Shown here piece by piece: positions 45,656-54,266 of a stretch of 64,000 nucleotides of DNA. Under the pieces are notes generated by a model that was not told the origin of the DNA, searched no databases, and saw nothing but the letters and a program-made list of their open reading frames with translations. Each line of letters opens with the position of its first letter. Position 1 is the first letter of the stretch. A program made the translations under genes and the position numbers. Origin of the DNA: Muribaculaceae bacterium (lineage in GTDB: Bacteria > Bacteroidota > Bacteroidia > Bacteroidales > Muribaculaceae); assembly GCA_023667285.1 (NCBI GenBank), contig JAMPAK010000001.1, positions 1,423,234 through 1,487,233 on the forward strand. The letters are read 5' to 3'.

Positions 45656-46279
45656 ATGGCAAATAACACTGACAACAATAATAATCCCCGTCCTGACAGC
45701 AGGCTCCATCGCGAGGATGAGGGCATAGAGAGTCTGGATGATGTCCAGGAGGCTCAGGAGGAGACAGAATCTCAGGTAGATGAGGCCAACGAGATGATCA
45801 ACGAGCAGCTCGCTGATATTGACACCCTCAACAAGCAGCTCCTCGAGGCTCAGGCCCAGGTAGAGAAGGAGAAGAAGGAGTATCTCTTCTTGATGGCCGA
45901 GTTCGACAACTTCCGCAAACGCACCGTAAAGGAGAAAAGCGACATCATCAAGAACGCGGCCGAGAGTGTCCTCAAGGGTCTTCTCCCCATAGTCGACGAC
46001 TTCGAGCGCGGTCTCGAGGCAAGCGCCTCCGCCCCCGATGCAGAGGATGTCCGCAAAGGCATGGAACTCATCTATCAGAAATTGGTGAAATATCTGGCCC
46101 AGAACGGAGTCAAGCCCATCGACTCGACCGGAAAGCCCTTCGACCCTGAGTTCCACGAGGCTATCGCAATGGTGCCTGCCGACGATGACAAGAAGGGCAT
46201 CGTCATCGACACCCCCACAAAGGGATATACCCTCAACGACAAGGTGATCCGTCACGCCAAGGTGGCGGTTGGTCAGTAA
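45656..46279 (+). CDS. grpE: Nucleotide exchange factor GrpE
   Basis: Releases ADP from DnaK. The 207-residue protein has a charged, Glu/Gln-rich N-terminal coiled coil (about residues 25-80) and the conserved head with AEFDNFRKRTVKEKSDIIKNA, LLPIVDDFERGLEA and the C-terminal GYTLNDKVIRHAKVAVGQ. dnaJ follows 18 bases later; dnaK is not in the window. No CIRCE operator is seen upstream. Confidence 0.95.
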   Translation: MANNTDNNNNPRPDSRLHREDEGIESLDDVQEAQEETESQVDEANEMINEQLADIDTLNKQLLEAQAQVEKEKKEYLFLMAEFDNFRKRTVKEKSDIIKNAAESVLKGLLPIVDDFERGLEASASAPDAEDVRKGMELIYQKLVKYLAQNGVKPIDSTGKPFDPEFHEAIAMVPADDDKKGIVIDTPTKGYTLNDKVIRHAKVAVGQ

Positions 46280-46297
46280 TAATCAGCACGTAGATAT

Positions 46298-47461
46298 ATG
46301 GCAGCCAAGAGAGATTACTACGAGGTGCTTGGAGTCGACAAGAATGCCGACGAGAAGACCATCAAGAGCGCCTACAGAAAGAAGGCCATACAGTATCACC
46401 CTGACAAGAACCCGGGCGACAAGGAGGCCGAGGAAAAATTCAAGGAGGCTGCTGAGGCATACGATGTCCTCTCCAACCCCGAGAAGCGAGCCAAATATGA
46501 CCAGTTTGGCCACAACATGGGTCCGCAGGGATTCCCTGGCGGAGGTGGCGGCTTCCATGCCGGCGGCTTCTCCATGGAGGATATCTTCTCTCAGTTTGGA
46601 GATATCTTTGGAGGTGCCTTCGGAAACATGGGCGGCTTCGAGAGCGCAGGCGGACGCACACGTCGACGTCAGCGTCGCGGCTCTGACCTCCGTATCAAAA
46701 TAAAACTCACACTTAAGGAGATTGCCGAGGGTGTCACCAAGACCATCAAAGTGCCAACCCTCGTCAAGGATCCCTCATGCAACGGCACAGGAGCCAAGGA
46801 TGGCACAGCCTTCCACACATGTCCCACATGTCAAGGTTCAGGCACTGTGCTGAGACAGCAGCAGACCATGTTTGGCATTCAGCAGTCTGCCGTCGAGTGT
46901 CCCCAGTGTCACGGTGAGGGAAAGATCATCACCGAGAAGTGTGCCCACTGCCACGGCGACGGTGTCATCCGTCAGGATGAGACTGTCTCCTTCACCATCC
47001 CCGCCGGTGTCGAGGACGGCCAGGTCCTCACTATGCGCGGGCGTGGAAACGCAGCCATTCACGGTGGCGTCAACGGCGACCTTCTCATCGTCATTGAGGA
47101 GATCAAGGATCCGCAGCTCATCCGCGACGGCAACGATGTCATCTACAACCTCATGCTCGACATCCCCACCGCCACTCTTGGCGGAAGCGTCGAGGTCCCC
47201 ACAATCACCGGACGCGCCCGCCTCAAGATTCCCGCAGGCACTCAGCCCGGCAAGGTGCTTCGTCTGCGCGGAAAAGGTCTCCCATCCACTGATGGCTATG
47301 GGACAGGTGACGAACTCATAAACGTGATGGTATATATCCCGGAGAAACTCGACGACGACGAGCGCAAGGCCATCGAGAGCCTCTCTGGAAAGCCCAACCT
47401 CACACCAGATGAGTCGACTAAGACACGTATATTCAGCAAACTCAAGCACATATTTGAGTGA
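46298..47461 (+). CDS. dnaJ: Chaperone DnaJ with an incomplete first zinc motif
   Basis: J-domain co-chaperone that drives DnaK ATP hydrolysis. The 387-residue protein has the J-domain with [10 protein letters not shown] (HPD about residues 32-34), a Gly/Phe-rich stretch (about 75-120), four zinc repeats (about 155-225) and two C-terminal beta domains. Repeats 2-4 are intact ([24 protein letters not shown]). In repeat 1 the expected first Cys is Asp158 (KDPSCNGTG; only Cys161 remains), so zinc site I would have three Cys ligands. The rest is typical and the frame is intact. It probably shares the grpE transcript. Confidence 0.94.
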   Translation: MAAKRDYYEVLGVDKNADEKTIKSAYRKKAIQYHPDKNPGDKEAEEKFKEAAEAYDVLSNPEKRAKYDQFGHNMGPQGFPGGGGGFHAGGFSMEDIFSQFGDIFGGAFGNMGGFESAGGRTRRRQRRGSDLRIKIKLTLKEIAEGVTKTIKVPTLVKDPSCNGTGAKDGTAFHTCPTCQGSGTVLRQQQTMFGIQQSAVECPQCHGEGKIITEKCAHCHGDGVIRQDETVSFTIPAGVEDGQVLTMRGRGNAAIHGGVNGDLLIVIEEIKDPQLIRDGNDVIYNLMLDIPTATLGGSVEVPTITGRARLKIPAGTQPGKVLRLRGKGLPSTDGYGTGDELINVMVYIPEKLDDDERKAIESLSGKPNLTPDESTKTRIFSKLKHIFE

Positions 47462-47507
47462 GAGGATTGAATAGATAATCATTCCCTTCTCAATTCTTAT
47501 AGGTTAT

Positions 47508-47569
47508 ACCCACGCAGGGTGGCATGGAGCATTCGATACAGAATCTCCTCACCACCCTGCGTGGGTTTT
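47508..47569 (+). terminator. Terminator after dnaJ
   Basis: ACCCACGCAGGGTGG (47508-47522) and its exact complement (47552-47566) form a 15-base stem with a 29-base loop, followed by TTT after the stem's last T. The long loop is unusual, but stem stability and T-run support termination. Confidence 0.65.
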
Positions 47570-47652
47570 CTGCCCTCGTCTCAAGCCACCGTTCCATAAA
47601 TCGACGTTTCTCAAATAAAATTTCAATAAACACAGATATTTTTAGCAAAAGT

Positions 47653-47683
47653 TTTGCAAATTGTCATAATTTGTGTAATTTTG
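47653..47683 (+). promoter_or_regulatory. Promoter of glutamate dehydrogenase
   Basis: TTTG (47653-47656) and TAATTTTG (47676-47683) are 19 bases apart, a strong match. The ATG is 50 bases downstream. Confidence 0.8.
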
Positions 47684-47733
47684 CTGCGGATTTACCAATA
47701 ATGCTATTCAAATTGATAATTTAACAGAAGGCA

Positions 47734-49071
47734 ATGAAAGCAGTTGAAGTAATTGACGATCTTAAGCGTCGTTTTCCCAACGAGCCAGAGTATCTCCAGG
47801 CAGTGGAGGAGGTGCTGACAACAATCGAGGATGTCTACAACGATAATCCTGAGTTCGAGCGCTACAACCTGATTGAGCGCCTCTGCATCCCCGACAGAAT
47901 CTTCTCGTTCCGAGTCTCATGGGTAGACGACAAGGGTAAGGTCCACAACAACATGGGCTATCGCATCCAGCACAACAATGCCATAGGCCCATACAAAGGT
48001 GGAATCCGTTTCCATTCATCCGTCAACCTCTCCATCCTCAAGTTCCTTGCCTTCGAGCAGACTTTCAAGAATTCCCTCACCACTCTCGCCATGGGCGGCG
48101 CCAAGGGTGGCAGCGACTTCTCTCCCCGCGGCAAGACCGACATGGAGGTCATGCGTTTCTGCCAGGCTTTCATCTCAGAACTGTGGCGCCAGATAGGCCC
48201 CGACACAGATGTCCCCGCAGGCGATATCGGTGTGGGCGGCCGCGAGGTCGGATACATGTTCGGCCAATACAAAAAGATGGCCCGCGAGTTCACCGGCACA
48301 TTCACCGGCAAGGGACTCGAGTTTGGCGGCTCTAAGATCCGCCCCGAAGCCACCGGATATGGCAATGTATACTTCCTGCTCGAGATGCTCAAGACTCGCA
48401 ACATAGACCTTGCCGGAAAGAAAGTGGCCATCTCAGGTTCAGGCAACGTGGCCACATATACTGCCGATAAACTCCTCTCCCTCGGGGCCAAGGTGGTGAG
48501 CATGAGCGACTCTGACGGCACAATCTATGTCCCTGACGGCCTCACGCGAGAGCAGCTCGACTACATCTTCAAACTGAAAAACATCTATCGCGGACGCATC
48601 CGTGAGTTTGCCGAAGAATATGGCTGTGAGTACTTCGAGGGTGAGCGCCCCTGGCAGAGAGTCAAGTGTGACATCGCAATGCCCTCGGCCACTCAAAACG
48701 AGATTGACGGCGATGATGCCCGCGCTCTCATCGCCCAGGGTTGCATTGCCGTGAGCGAGGGTGCCAACATGCCCTCGACACCCGAGGCCATCCGCGAGTT
48801 CCAGAAAGCACACATACTCTATGCTCCCGGAAAGGCCGCTAATGCAGGCGGTGTCTCCGTCAGTGGCCTTGAGATGGCTCAGAACTCTCAGAAACTCTCA
48901 TGGACCGCCGAGGAGGTCGACTCAAAGCTCAAGCAGATTATGTCTGACATCCATGAGCAGTGTGTCAAGTATGGCACCGAGGAGGATGGCTATATCAATT
49001 ATGTCAAGGGCGCCAACGTTGCCGGCTTCATGAAAGTGGCCCGCGCCATGATGGCCCAGGGTATTCTCTGA
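47734..49071 (+). CDS. gdhA: Glutamate dehydrogenase, hexameric
   Basis: Interconverts 2-oxoglutarate plus ammonia and glutamate with NAD(P)H, the main ammonia entry route in many gut Bacteroidota. The 445-residue protein has the family I hexamer layout: GPYKGGIRFHSSVNLSILK with the substrate lysine near residue 89, GGAKGGSDFSPRGKTD with the catalytic lysine near 125, and the Rossmann loop VAISGSGNVATYTADKL. NADP(H) versus NAD(H) preference is not read safely from sequence. A terminator follows. Confidence 0.96.
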   Translation: MKAVEVIDDLKRRFPNEPEYLQAVEEVLTTIEDVYNDNPEFERYNLIERLCIPDRIFSFRVSWVDDKGKVHNNMGYRIQHNNAIGPYKGGIRFHSSVNLSILKFLAFEQTFKNSLTTLAMGGAKGGSDFSPRGKTDMEVMRFCQAFISELWRQIGPDTDVPAGDIGVGGREVGYMFGQYKKMAREFTGTFTGKGLEFGGSKIRPEATGYGNVYFLLEMLKTRNIDLAGKKVAISGSGNVATYTADKLLSLGAKVVSMSDSDGTIYVPDGLTREQLDYIFKLKNIYRGRIREFAEEYGCEYFEGERPWQRVKCDIAMPSATQNEIDGDDARALIAQGCIAVSEGANMPSTPEAIREFQKAHILYAPGKAANAGGVSVSGLEMAQNSQKLSWTAEEVDSKLKQIMSDIHEQCVKYGTEEDGYINYVKGANVAGFMKVARAMMAQGIL

Positions 49072-49098
49072 TTTTTTCTGTCTATCCCTACATAGATG

Positions 49099-49137
49099 AG
49101 CGGGCGTCCATCATTTTTCGGGACGCCCGCTTCTTTT
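49099..49137 (+). terminator. Terminator after gdhA
   Basis: AGCGGGCGTCC (49099-49109) and GGACGCCCGCT (49121-49131) pair over 11 bases with an 11-base loop, followed by TCTTTT. It separates gdhA from the convergent DUF4924 gene. Confidence 0.85.
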
Positions 49138-49169
49138 GGCCTCTTTTTGTCCGGTTTATCAGAAACTCT

Positions 49170-49727
49170 CTAACTCTCCTCTTCGGTCGTGAAGAGTTTC
49201 CCCTGCTGGTCAAGGTGATAGTCGCGGGTCAACATTGAGATAAACCTCGTTATCTGCGACACTGCTGCGCGCGTTTCCGCCGATATTTCCTTCCCCTGCA
49301 GCCGCAGCAGCAGCATCCCATACAGAGCGTTGAAACAAGTCTCCAGTTCACCGGCCGGAGTGTCGCCACCTTTCGAGCGCAGTTCCACGATGAAGGGCAA
49401 GGTTTTATAGAATTCGGCCGTGTATTCAGGGAAGCGGCTGTCAGCCAGAAGAGCCAGATGAAGGTCTGTGAGCCTGATCAGCACATTCTTGTTTATCTGA
49501 AGATGCCCATCCTTGACCACATCCTCACGGCGCATCATGTCGATGAGACCCTCATACCAGTCTGTCATCTCTATCTTCTGCTCTGCGCTCAAGTCAAAAC
49601 GGTCTATCACATTCTCCTTGATCTTGTCGATGTCAAGGGAGTTGGCACGGATCAGATCCTCAATCTGCCACATGTAGAGGAGATATTCCGCTATATTCTC
49701 TTTTCTTTTCTGTGAAGCGATTATCAT
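49170..49727 (-). CDS. DUF4924 family protein
   Basis: A 185-residue, mostly helical cytosolic protein. It opens IIASQKRKENIAEYLLYMWQ and continues IEDLIRANSLDIDKI, the pattern I recall for DUF4924, a conserved Bacteroidota family of unknown function. No catalytic motif is visible. A -7 box lies only 5 bases before its ATG, so the messenger may be leaderless. It is monocistronic, converging on gdhA. Confidence 0.75.
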   Translation of the reverse strand: MIIASQKRKENIAEYLLYMWQIEDLIRANSLDIDKIKENVIDRFDLSAEQKIEMTDWYEGLIDMMRREDVVKDGHLQINKNVLIRLTDLHLALLADSRFPEYTAEFYKTLPFIVELRSKGGDTPAGELETCFNALYGMLLLRLQGKEISAETRAAVSQITRFISMLTRDYHLDQQGKLFTTEEES

Positions 49728-49732
49728 AATTG

Positions 49733-49763
49733 CAAAGTTAGTGAAGATTCATTTATTATACAA
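49733..49763 (-). promoter_or_regulatory. Promoter of the DUF4924 gene, almost abutting its start codon
   Basis: On the minus strand TTG (49763-49761) and TAACTTTG (49740-49733) are 20 bases apart. Only five bases separate the -7 box from the ATG at 49727. Confidence 0.7.
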
Positions 49764-49811
49764 CAATAAAGAGAGCCGAAGGGTCGTTAGAACTATACCA
49801 ATCACTATGCC

Positions 49812-51341
49812 ATGAAGACTGAAATCATCACCATCCTGCTGTCGCTGGCCTCTTTTCTCACCACCGGTGCCCAAGAGACATATACCAACCCCATCATCCA
49901 TGCAGACTATTCCGACCCCGATGCCATAAGGGTAGGGGACGACTACTGGATGGTCGCTTCGAGTTTCAATTGCATGCCCGGCATCCCGGTGCTTCACTCC
50001 CGCAATCTTGTTGATTGGGAGATAGTCTCACATGTCTACCCATCTCTCCCTTACACTCAGTTCGACCTCCCGGCACACGGCGAAGGATCGTGGGCTCCTG
50101 CCATAAGATTTCATGATGGGAAATACTATGTTTATTTCTGCACCCCCACGGAGGGACTGTTTGTTTCCGTTGCAGACGACCCTCGCGGCCCCTGGTCGCT
50201 CACACAGATGGTGACCGCCGCCAAGTGGGAGGATCCCTGCCCCTTCTGGGATGACAACGGGGACGCATATCTGATCCGGTCCAGACACCGCGGAGGCCCT
50301 GCCATCCTCCACAGGATGAGCCCTGACGGCCTGCGTCTTCTCGACGATGGCGTGACCGTCTACTGCGACACCGTCGCCAACCCTGTCCTCGAAGGTCTTA
50401 AGATGATGAAGCGCGATGGCTGGTACTACATCCTGGCCCCCGCCGGAGGCGTCTCCACAGGATGGCAGACCGTGTTACGCTCACGCTCACCCTATGGCCC
50501 CTATGAGTCTCGAAGAGTGCTTCAGCAGGGTGACACCCCTATAAATGGCCCCCACCAGGGAGCGCTCCTCGACACACCTGACGGCAAGGAATGGTGGTTC
50601 ATGCATTTCCAGAACAAAGGCATCCATGGCCGTGTCATCCACCTCCAGCCGGCTGGTTGGACTTCTGACGGCTGGCCTCAGATGGGGGTGGATGGTCAGC
50701 CCGTCCTCTCATATCGCCGCCCCGCTGTCCGAGCGGACAAACCCTCCCTCAGCATCCGGACCTCAGATGAGTTCAACGACTCCACCCTGGGGCTGCAATG
50801 GCAATGGCATGCCAATCCGCGCCCTGAGTGGTACAGTCTTCGGGACCTCCCCGGCCACCTGCGGCTGAATGCCGTCAATGTTCCTACGGAGAACGGAAAC
50901 CTCTACTATGCCCCAAGCCTTCTGCTGCAGAAACTTCCTGCCGAGCACTTCACCGCCACCACCGTGGTTGAGCCGGCGTTTTCTGATAGCCTCACCCGAG
51001 CCGGGCTGGTCATGATGGGAAAGGAATACTCCTATATCGCCGTGTCTGCTGACAGTGTCATGGTCGTGACCGGTCGCGGAGACAAGCGATTCACTGTCAG
51101 TCTTTCCACCGTGGCATCAGCCCCCTATGACGGCGGCAGGATTTGGCTCCGCACCGAACTCCTCCCAGATTCTCTCTGTCAATACTCCTACAGCACCGAC
51201 GGCAACACATTCACTCCCCTCGGCACCCCCTGTCGTGTCACCCCCGGAGTCTGGATAGGCGCCAAGGTCGGACTCTTCTGCATCACCCCCTCCCTTGTCC
51301 CCACCCCCTCTCACGCCCATTTCGACTCCTTCAGTCTGTAA
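49812..51341 (+). CDS. Glycoside hydrolase family 43 enzyme, exported
   Basis: A 509-residue exported enzyme (signal peptide about 1-20). The five-bladed propeller shows the catalytic base in HADYSDPDAIRVGDDYWM, the second aspartate in KWEDPCPFWDDNGDAYL and the acid glutamate near VLEGLKMMKRDGWYYILAPA. The C-terminal beta-sandwich (about 320-509) is the extra domain found in beta-xylosidase/arabinofuranosidase members. The likely substrate is xylan or arabinan side chains, but subfamily is not certain. It ends 9 bases from a convergent gene; no SusC/D neighbours are seen. Confidence 0.9.
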   Translation: MKTEIITILLSLASFLTTGAQETYTNPIIHADYSDPDAIRVGDDYWMVASSFNCMPGIPVLHSRNLVDWEIVSHVYPSLPYTQFDLPAHGEGSWAPAIRFHDGKYYVYFCTPTEGLFVSVADDPRGPWSLTQMVTAAKWEDPCPFWDDNGDAYLIRSRHRGGPAILHRMSPDGLRLLDDGVTVYCDTVANPVLEGLKMMKRDGWYYILAPAGGVSTGWQTVLRSRSPYGPYESRRVLQQGDTPINGPHQGALLDTPDGKEWWFMHFQNKGIHGRVIHLQPAGWTSDGWPQMGVDGQPVLSYRRPAVRADKPSLSIRTSDEFNDSTLGLQWQWHANPRPEWYSLRDLPGHLRLNAVNVPTENGNLYYAPSLLLQKLPAEHFTATTVVEPAFSDSLTRAGLVMMGKEYSYIAVSADSVMVVTGRGDKRFTVSLSTVASAPYDGGRIWLRTELLPDSLCQYSYSTDGNTFTPLGTPCRVTPGVWIGAKVGLFCITPSLVPTPSHAHFDSFSL

Positions 51342-51350
51342 TTGTTTGTG

Positions 51351-51923
51351 CTATAGCGCCCCGCAGTGGCGGAAGAGCGTCGTGTAGTAAGCGGCTTTCT
51401 CCGCCAGCGGGAGAGGGTAGGCGCGTGATGTCGAGGGCATCCTCCAGATGTCAAGTCCTCCGGCCGATGTCACCATTCTCCCCATGCGCGGAATCTCAGT
51501 CCCTGTCAAGTCGGCTATAACTCCGGCCGCTTTCTCCCCGGTCGTCGCTATGGTGTGGCATGTCGGCATCTTTTCGAGCAGTTCATACAGATGAACCGGC
51601 TCCACAATCTCCAGAAACTTGTCAGAGGCATTCCCTTTCAGTCGTCTTATCCTCAGACCCGTATCATTGAGGGCTATCCCGCGCTCATTTAACAGACCCC
51701 TAATGGCCGCAAGGTCAAACTGGCGCGATGCGCGGTCATACAGTGCGTCACGGTCGCCGAAAAAGATAAGCCCCATCATGAACCAGAAATCGTTGGCGCG
51801 GTTGGGATAATAGAAATTCATGCTCCAGCGGTGAGGCCCCGGTGGAAAAGTACCCATAATAAGCACCCTGGCCCCCTCAGGAATGAACGGAGGCCAGGGA
51901 TGTGTCTCAATATCTGCAATCAT
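51351..51923 (-). CDS. Uracil-DNA glycosylase-fold protein
   Basis: A 190-residue protein resembling the uracil-DNA glycosylase superfamily: VLIMGTFPPGPHRWSMNFYYPNRANDFW at the N-terminus has the GTFPP version of the water-activating loop, and DIWRMPSTSRAYPLPLAEKA near the C-terminus resembles the DNA-intercalation LPSTSP-type loop. It probably removes damaged or mismatched bases, but the substrate is not known. It overlaps the MFS transporter stop by 4 bases (51920-51923). Confidence 0.75.
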   Translation of the reverse strand: MIADIETHPWPPFIPEGARVLIMGTFPPGPHRWSMNFYYPNRANDFWFMMGLIFFGDRDALYDRASRQFDLAAIRGLLNERGIALNDTGLRIRRLKGNASDKFLEIVEPVHLYELLEKMPTCHTIATTGEKAAGVIADLTGTEIPRMGRMVTSAGGLDIWRMPSTSRAYPLPLAEKAAYYTTLFRHCGAL

Positions 51924-53275
51924 AATTCAGCGTCGAGCATCTCATCTGTCTTGGTGCGCTCTGCATAGGTCTCCTTGACAATCCCTACACAGCAGGCTCC
52001 GATAATCAGAAGCACTCCCGCAAGCACAAGCATGCTCACCTGCCTGCCCCCAAGCATCGGGAGGATAAGACCTCCAAGCGCTGCAGCGCAAATCTGCGGC
52101 AGGCAGATTGTTCCGTTGAACAGTCCCAGATATGTGCCCATATTCTCGCCTGAGATTGAATTGGTGAGAATGGTGAAAGGCATTGCAAGCATGGCAGCCC
52201 ACGCACATCCTATCAAGAGGAACGAGATGAAGAGTGCATACTGGTTGGTGATGAAGAGGGTGGAGATGAATCCAATGCCGCCTAGAACGAGGCTGAGCGA
52301 GTATATCACCTTATGATTCTTGAACATAGGGATGGCCACAGCCCACAGCACGGACCCAACCGCCTGCACGGCAAACAGTACACCCACCCAGTTGCCGGCC
52401 TCCTGATAGGCCGCCGAGTGCGTGTCAGTAGTTCCCCAAATGGTGTCAGCGATGGCACCGTTGGTGTAGGTCCACATGTAGAGGAAAGCCGACCAGCAGA
52501 AGAACTGCACCAGCCCCACCGTCCAGAATGTCTTGGGCGCATTTCTGAGCAGCGTGAGCATCCCAGGGCGTTTGGGCTTGGCTGCGTTGGCCTCCTCCTT
52601 TATGCCATGGAAACGGCGATACTCCTCAGGCGGCATCTCGCGGATAAACACAAAACTATATATCACGCAGAGTATAAGTATGGCAGCGCCGATATAGAAC
52701 GAGAAAGTCACCGTGTCAGGCACCTCTCCCTTCGGGGCTATATTGCTGATTCCTATCGCTGTGAGAGTGATGGGCGCCAAGTAGCCCACAAGGCTTCCGG
52801 CATTGCAGAGAAAACTCTGGATAGAGTAGGCGAGACCCTTCTGACGCTCGTTCACCTGGTCGCCCACAAGCATCTTGAATGGCTGCATGGCCATATTGAT
52901 GGACGTGTCGAGAAACATCAGCGCGATAAAGCCGAATATCATAGCACCGCCGATGCTGAACCCGAAACTTCCGGCATTCGGCAGAAGGCACATCACTATT
53001 ACGGCAATCGCAGCCCCCAGAATGAGATAGGGGAGACGCCGCCCCAGACGGTTCCATGTGCGGTCGCTGGCAGCTCCGATGATTGGCTGGACTATGATAC
53101 CCATCAGCGGCGGTAGAATCCAGAAATAACTGAGCGAGTGGGGATCGGCGCCGATAGTGGCAAAGATTCGCGAGATATTGGCGCTCTGAAGAGCATACGC
53201 AATCTGGACGCCGAAAAACCCGAAACTTAGGTTCCAGAGTTTCCAAAAACTCTGATCAGGCTTCGTTTGATTCAT
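51920..53275 (-). CDS. MFS sugar transporter, SLC45-like
   Basis: A 451-residue inner-membrane protein with about 12 helices. The N-terminal part (FWKLWNLSFGFFGVQIAYAL, then PPLMGIIVQPIIGAASDRTW) resembles SLC45/GPH-like maltose or sucrose symporters of Bacteroidota, including the cytosolic RTWNRLGRRLPY loop. It probably imports a disaccharide or hexose with a proton. The glucan cluster is 7 kb away, so a link is inference. It is followed without gap by the glycosylase gene. Confidence 0.88.
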   Translation of the reverse strand: MNQTKPDQSFWKLWNLSFGFFGVQIAYALQSANISRIFATIGADPHSLSYFWILPPLMGIIVQPIIGAASDRTWNRLGRRLPYLILGAAIAVIVMCLLPNAGSFGFSIGGAMIFGFIALMFLDTSINMAMQPFKMLVGDQVNERQKGLAYSIQSFLCNAGSLVGYLAPITLTAIGISNIAPKGEVPDTVTFSFYIGAAILILCVIYSFVFIREMPPEEYRRFHGIKEEANAAKPKRPGMLTLLRNAPKTFWTVGLVQFFCWSAFLYMWTYTNGAIADTIWGTTDTHSAAYQEAGNWVGVLFAVQAVGSVLWAVAIPMFKNHKVIYSLSLVLGGIGFISTLFITNQYALFISFLLIGCAWAAMLAMPFTILTNSISGENMGTYLGLFNGTICLPQICAAALGGLILPMLGGRQVSMLVLAGVLLIIGACCVGIVKETYAERTKTDEMLDAEL

Positions 53276-53337
53276 GATAGTTTGAAGTGGAAAGAAGTAT
53301 TTGTAAGTATTATTTTCTATATATAACGTTTGGCCGC

Positions 53338-54183
53338 TCAGTTTTTCTCCAGGCTGATGAGTTTCTCAATCTCCTCAGGCCATAGAGACTCATCGGGCGT
53401 CTCCAGGATGAGAGGAATGCCATCCATCCGCGGGTCGTTCATCAGCATCTCCCAGAATGTGTCGCCCAGCAGCCCGGTCCCAATGGGAGCATGCCGGTCC
53501 ACATGCGAGCCTATGGCCTTCAGCGTGTCGTTGAGATGCATCCCCGAGAGATACCTGAACCCTATAGTCTCATCAAACTCCCTCCAGGTTCTCTCATAGG
53601 CATCCGGAGTGGTCATATCGTAGCCCGCCGAATGTGCATGACAGGTATCAATGCACACACCCACACGGCTCTTATCCTCAATCTTGTCGATTATCCGGGC
53701 TATCTGCCCGAACGTGAACCCCAGGTTGCTACCCTGGCCGGCCGTATTCTCAATCACAGCCTTCACACCATCCGTCTTGTCGAGAATGAGGTTGAGCGAC
53801 TCGGCTATGAGATCCAGGCAGCGGTCCGGCTCAATCTCACGCATGTGGCTCCCCGGATGGAAGTTGAGCATCCTCAGGCCGAGTTGCTCGCAGCGCCTCA
53901 TCTCATCCAGAAAGGCAGTCCTCGATTTCTCAAGTTTCTCCTTGTCTGGAGACCCGAGGTTGATCAGAAAACTGTCGTGAGGAAGAATCACCGAAGGGTC
54001 ATAGCCACACTCCTTACAGTTGGCCTTGAACTTCTCAGCCTCTCCATCAGAGATGGCCTTCGAGGTCCAGCGCGATGGATTGCGGGTGAACAGAGCAAAC
54101 GACCTCGCCCCTATCCGACGTGCGTTCAAAGGGGCATTGCTCACACCTTGTTCAACCGAAACGTGTGCTCCGACTAGTTTCAT
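53338..54183 (-). CDS. nfo: Endonuclease IV (AP endonuclease)
   Basis: Cuts DNA 5' of abasic sites during base-excision repair. The 281-residue TIM-barrel protein has the zinc ligands in LNFHPGSHM, VIENTAGQGSNLG, VGVCIDTCHAHSAGYD and FRYLSGMHLNDTLKAIGSHVDRH (a split of which is given here), all typical of Nfo. It shares the divergent promoter region with hisS. The nearby UDG-fold protein would create its substrate, a plausible functional link. Confidence 0.95.
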   Translation of the reverse strand: MKLVGAHVSVEQGVSNAPLNARRIGARSFALFTRNPSRWTSKAISDGEAEKFKANCKECGYDPSVILPHDSFLINLGSPDKEKLEKSRTAFLDEMRRCEQLGLRMLNFHPGSHMREIEPDRCLDLIAESLNLILDKTDGVKAVIENTAGQGSNLGFTFGQIARIIDKIEDKSRVGVCIDTCHAHSAGYDMTTPDAYERTWREFDETIGFRYLSGMHLNDTLKAIGSHVDRHAPIGTGLLGDTFWEMLMNDPRMDGIPLILETPDESLWPEEIEKLISLEKN

Positions 54184-54209
54184 TCTATTTCTTACGCATT
54201 AAATTTATG

Positions 54210-54217
54210 CAAATATA
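54210..54217 (-). promoter_or_regulatory. -7 promoter box for nfo
   Basis: On the minus strand TATATTTG fits TAnnTTTG, with an ATTG-like -33 about 20 bases upstream, inside the hisS -7 region. It lies 26 bases before the nfo ATG. Confidence 0.65.
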
Positions 54218-54229
54218 GGGAATTTGTTG

Positions 54230-54237
54230 TAACTTTG
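54230..54237 (+). promoter_or_regulatory. -7 promoter box for hisS
   Basis: TAACTTTG fits TAnnTTTG and lies 29 bases before the hisS ATG. The -33 partner is weak. It overlaps the divergent nfo promoter, so the two may compete for polymerase. Confidence 0.65.
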
Positions 54238-54266
54238 CAATAGTTTATACAATCAACAGCACATCA

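Noticed and set aside
45635-47482. Long minus-strand open frames opposite grpE (206 codons) and dnaJ (214 codons)
   Set aside because: They mirror the codon pattern of the clearly recognised plus-strand genes, have no family signature and no promoter box.
52313-54177. Plus-strand open frames of 267 and 228 codons opposite the MFS and nfo genes
   Set aside because: Shadow frames of GC-rich coding DNA; the minus-strand products are recognised proteins.
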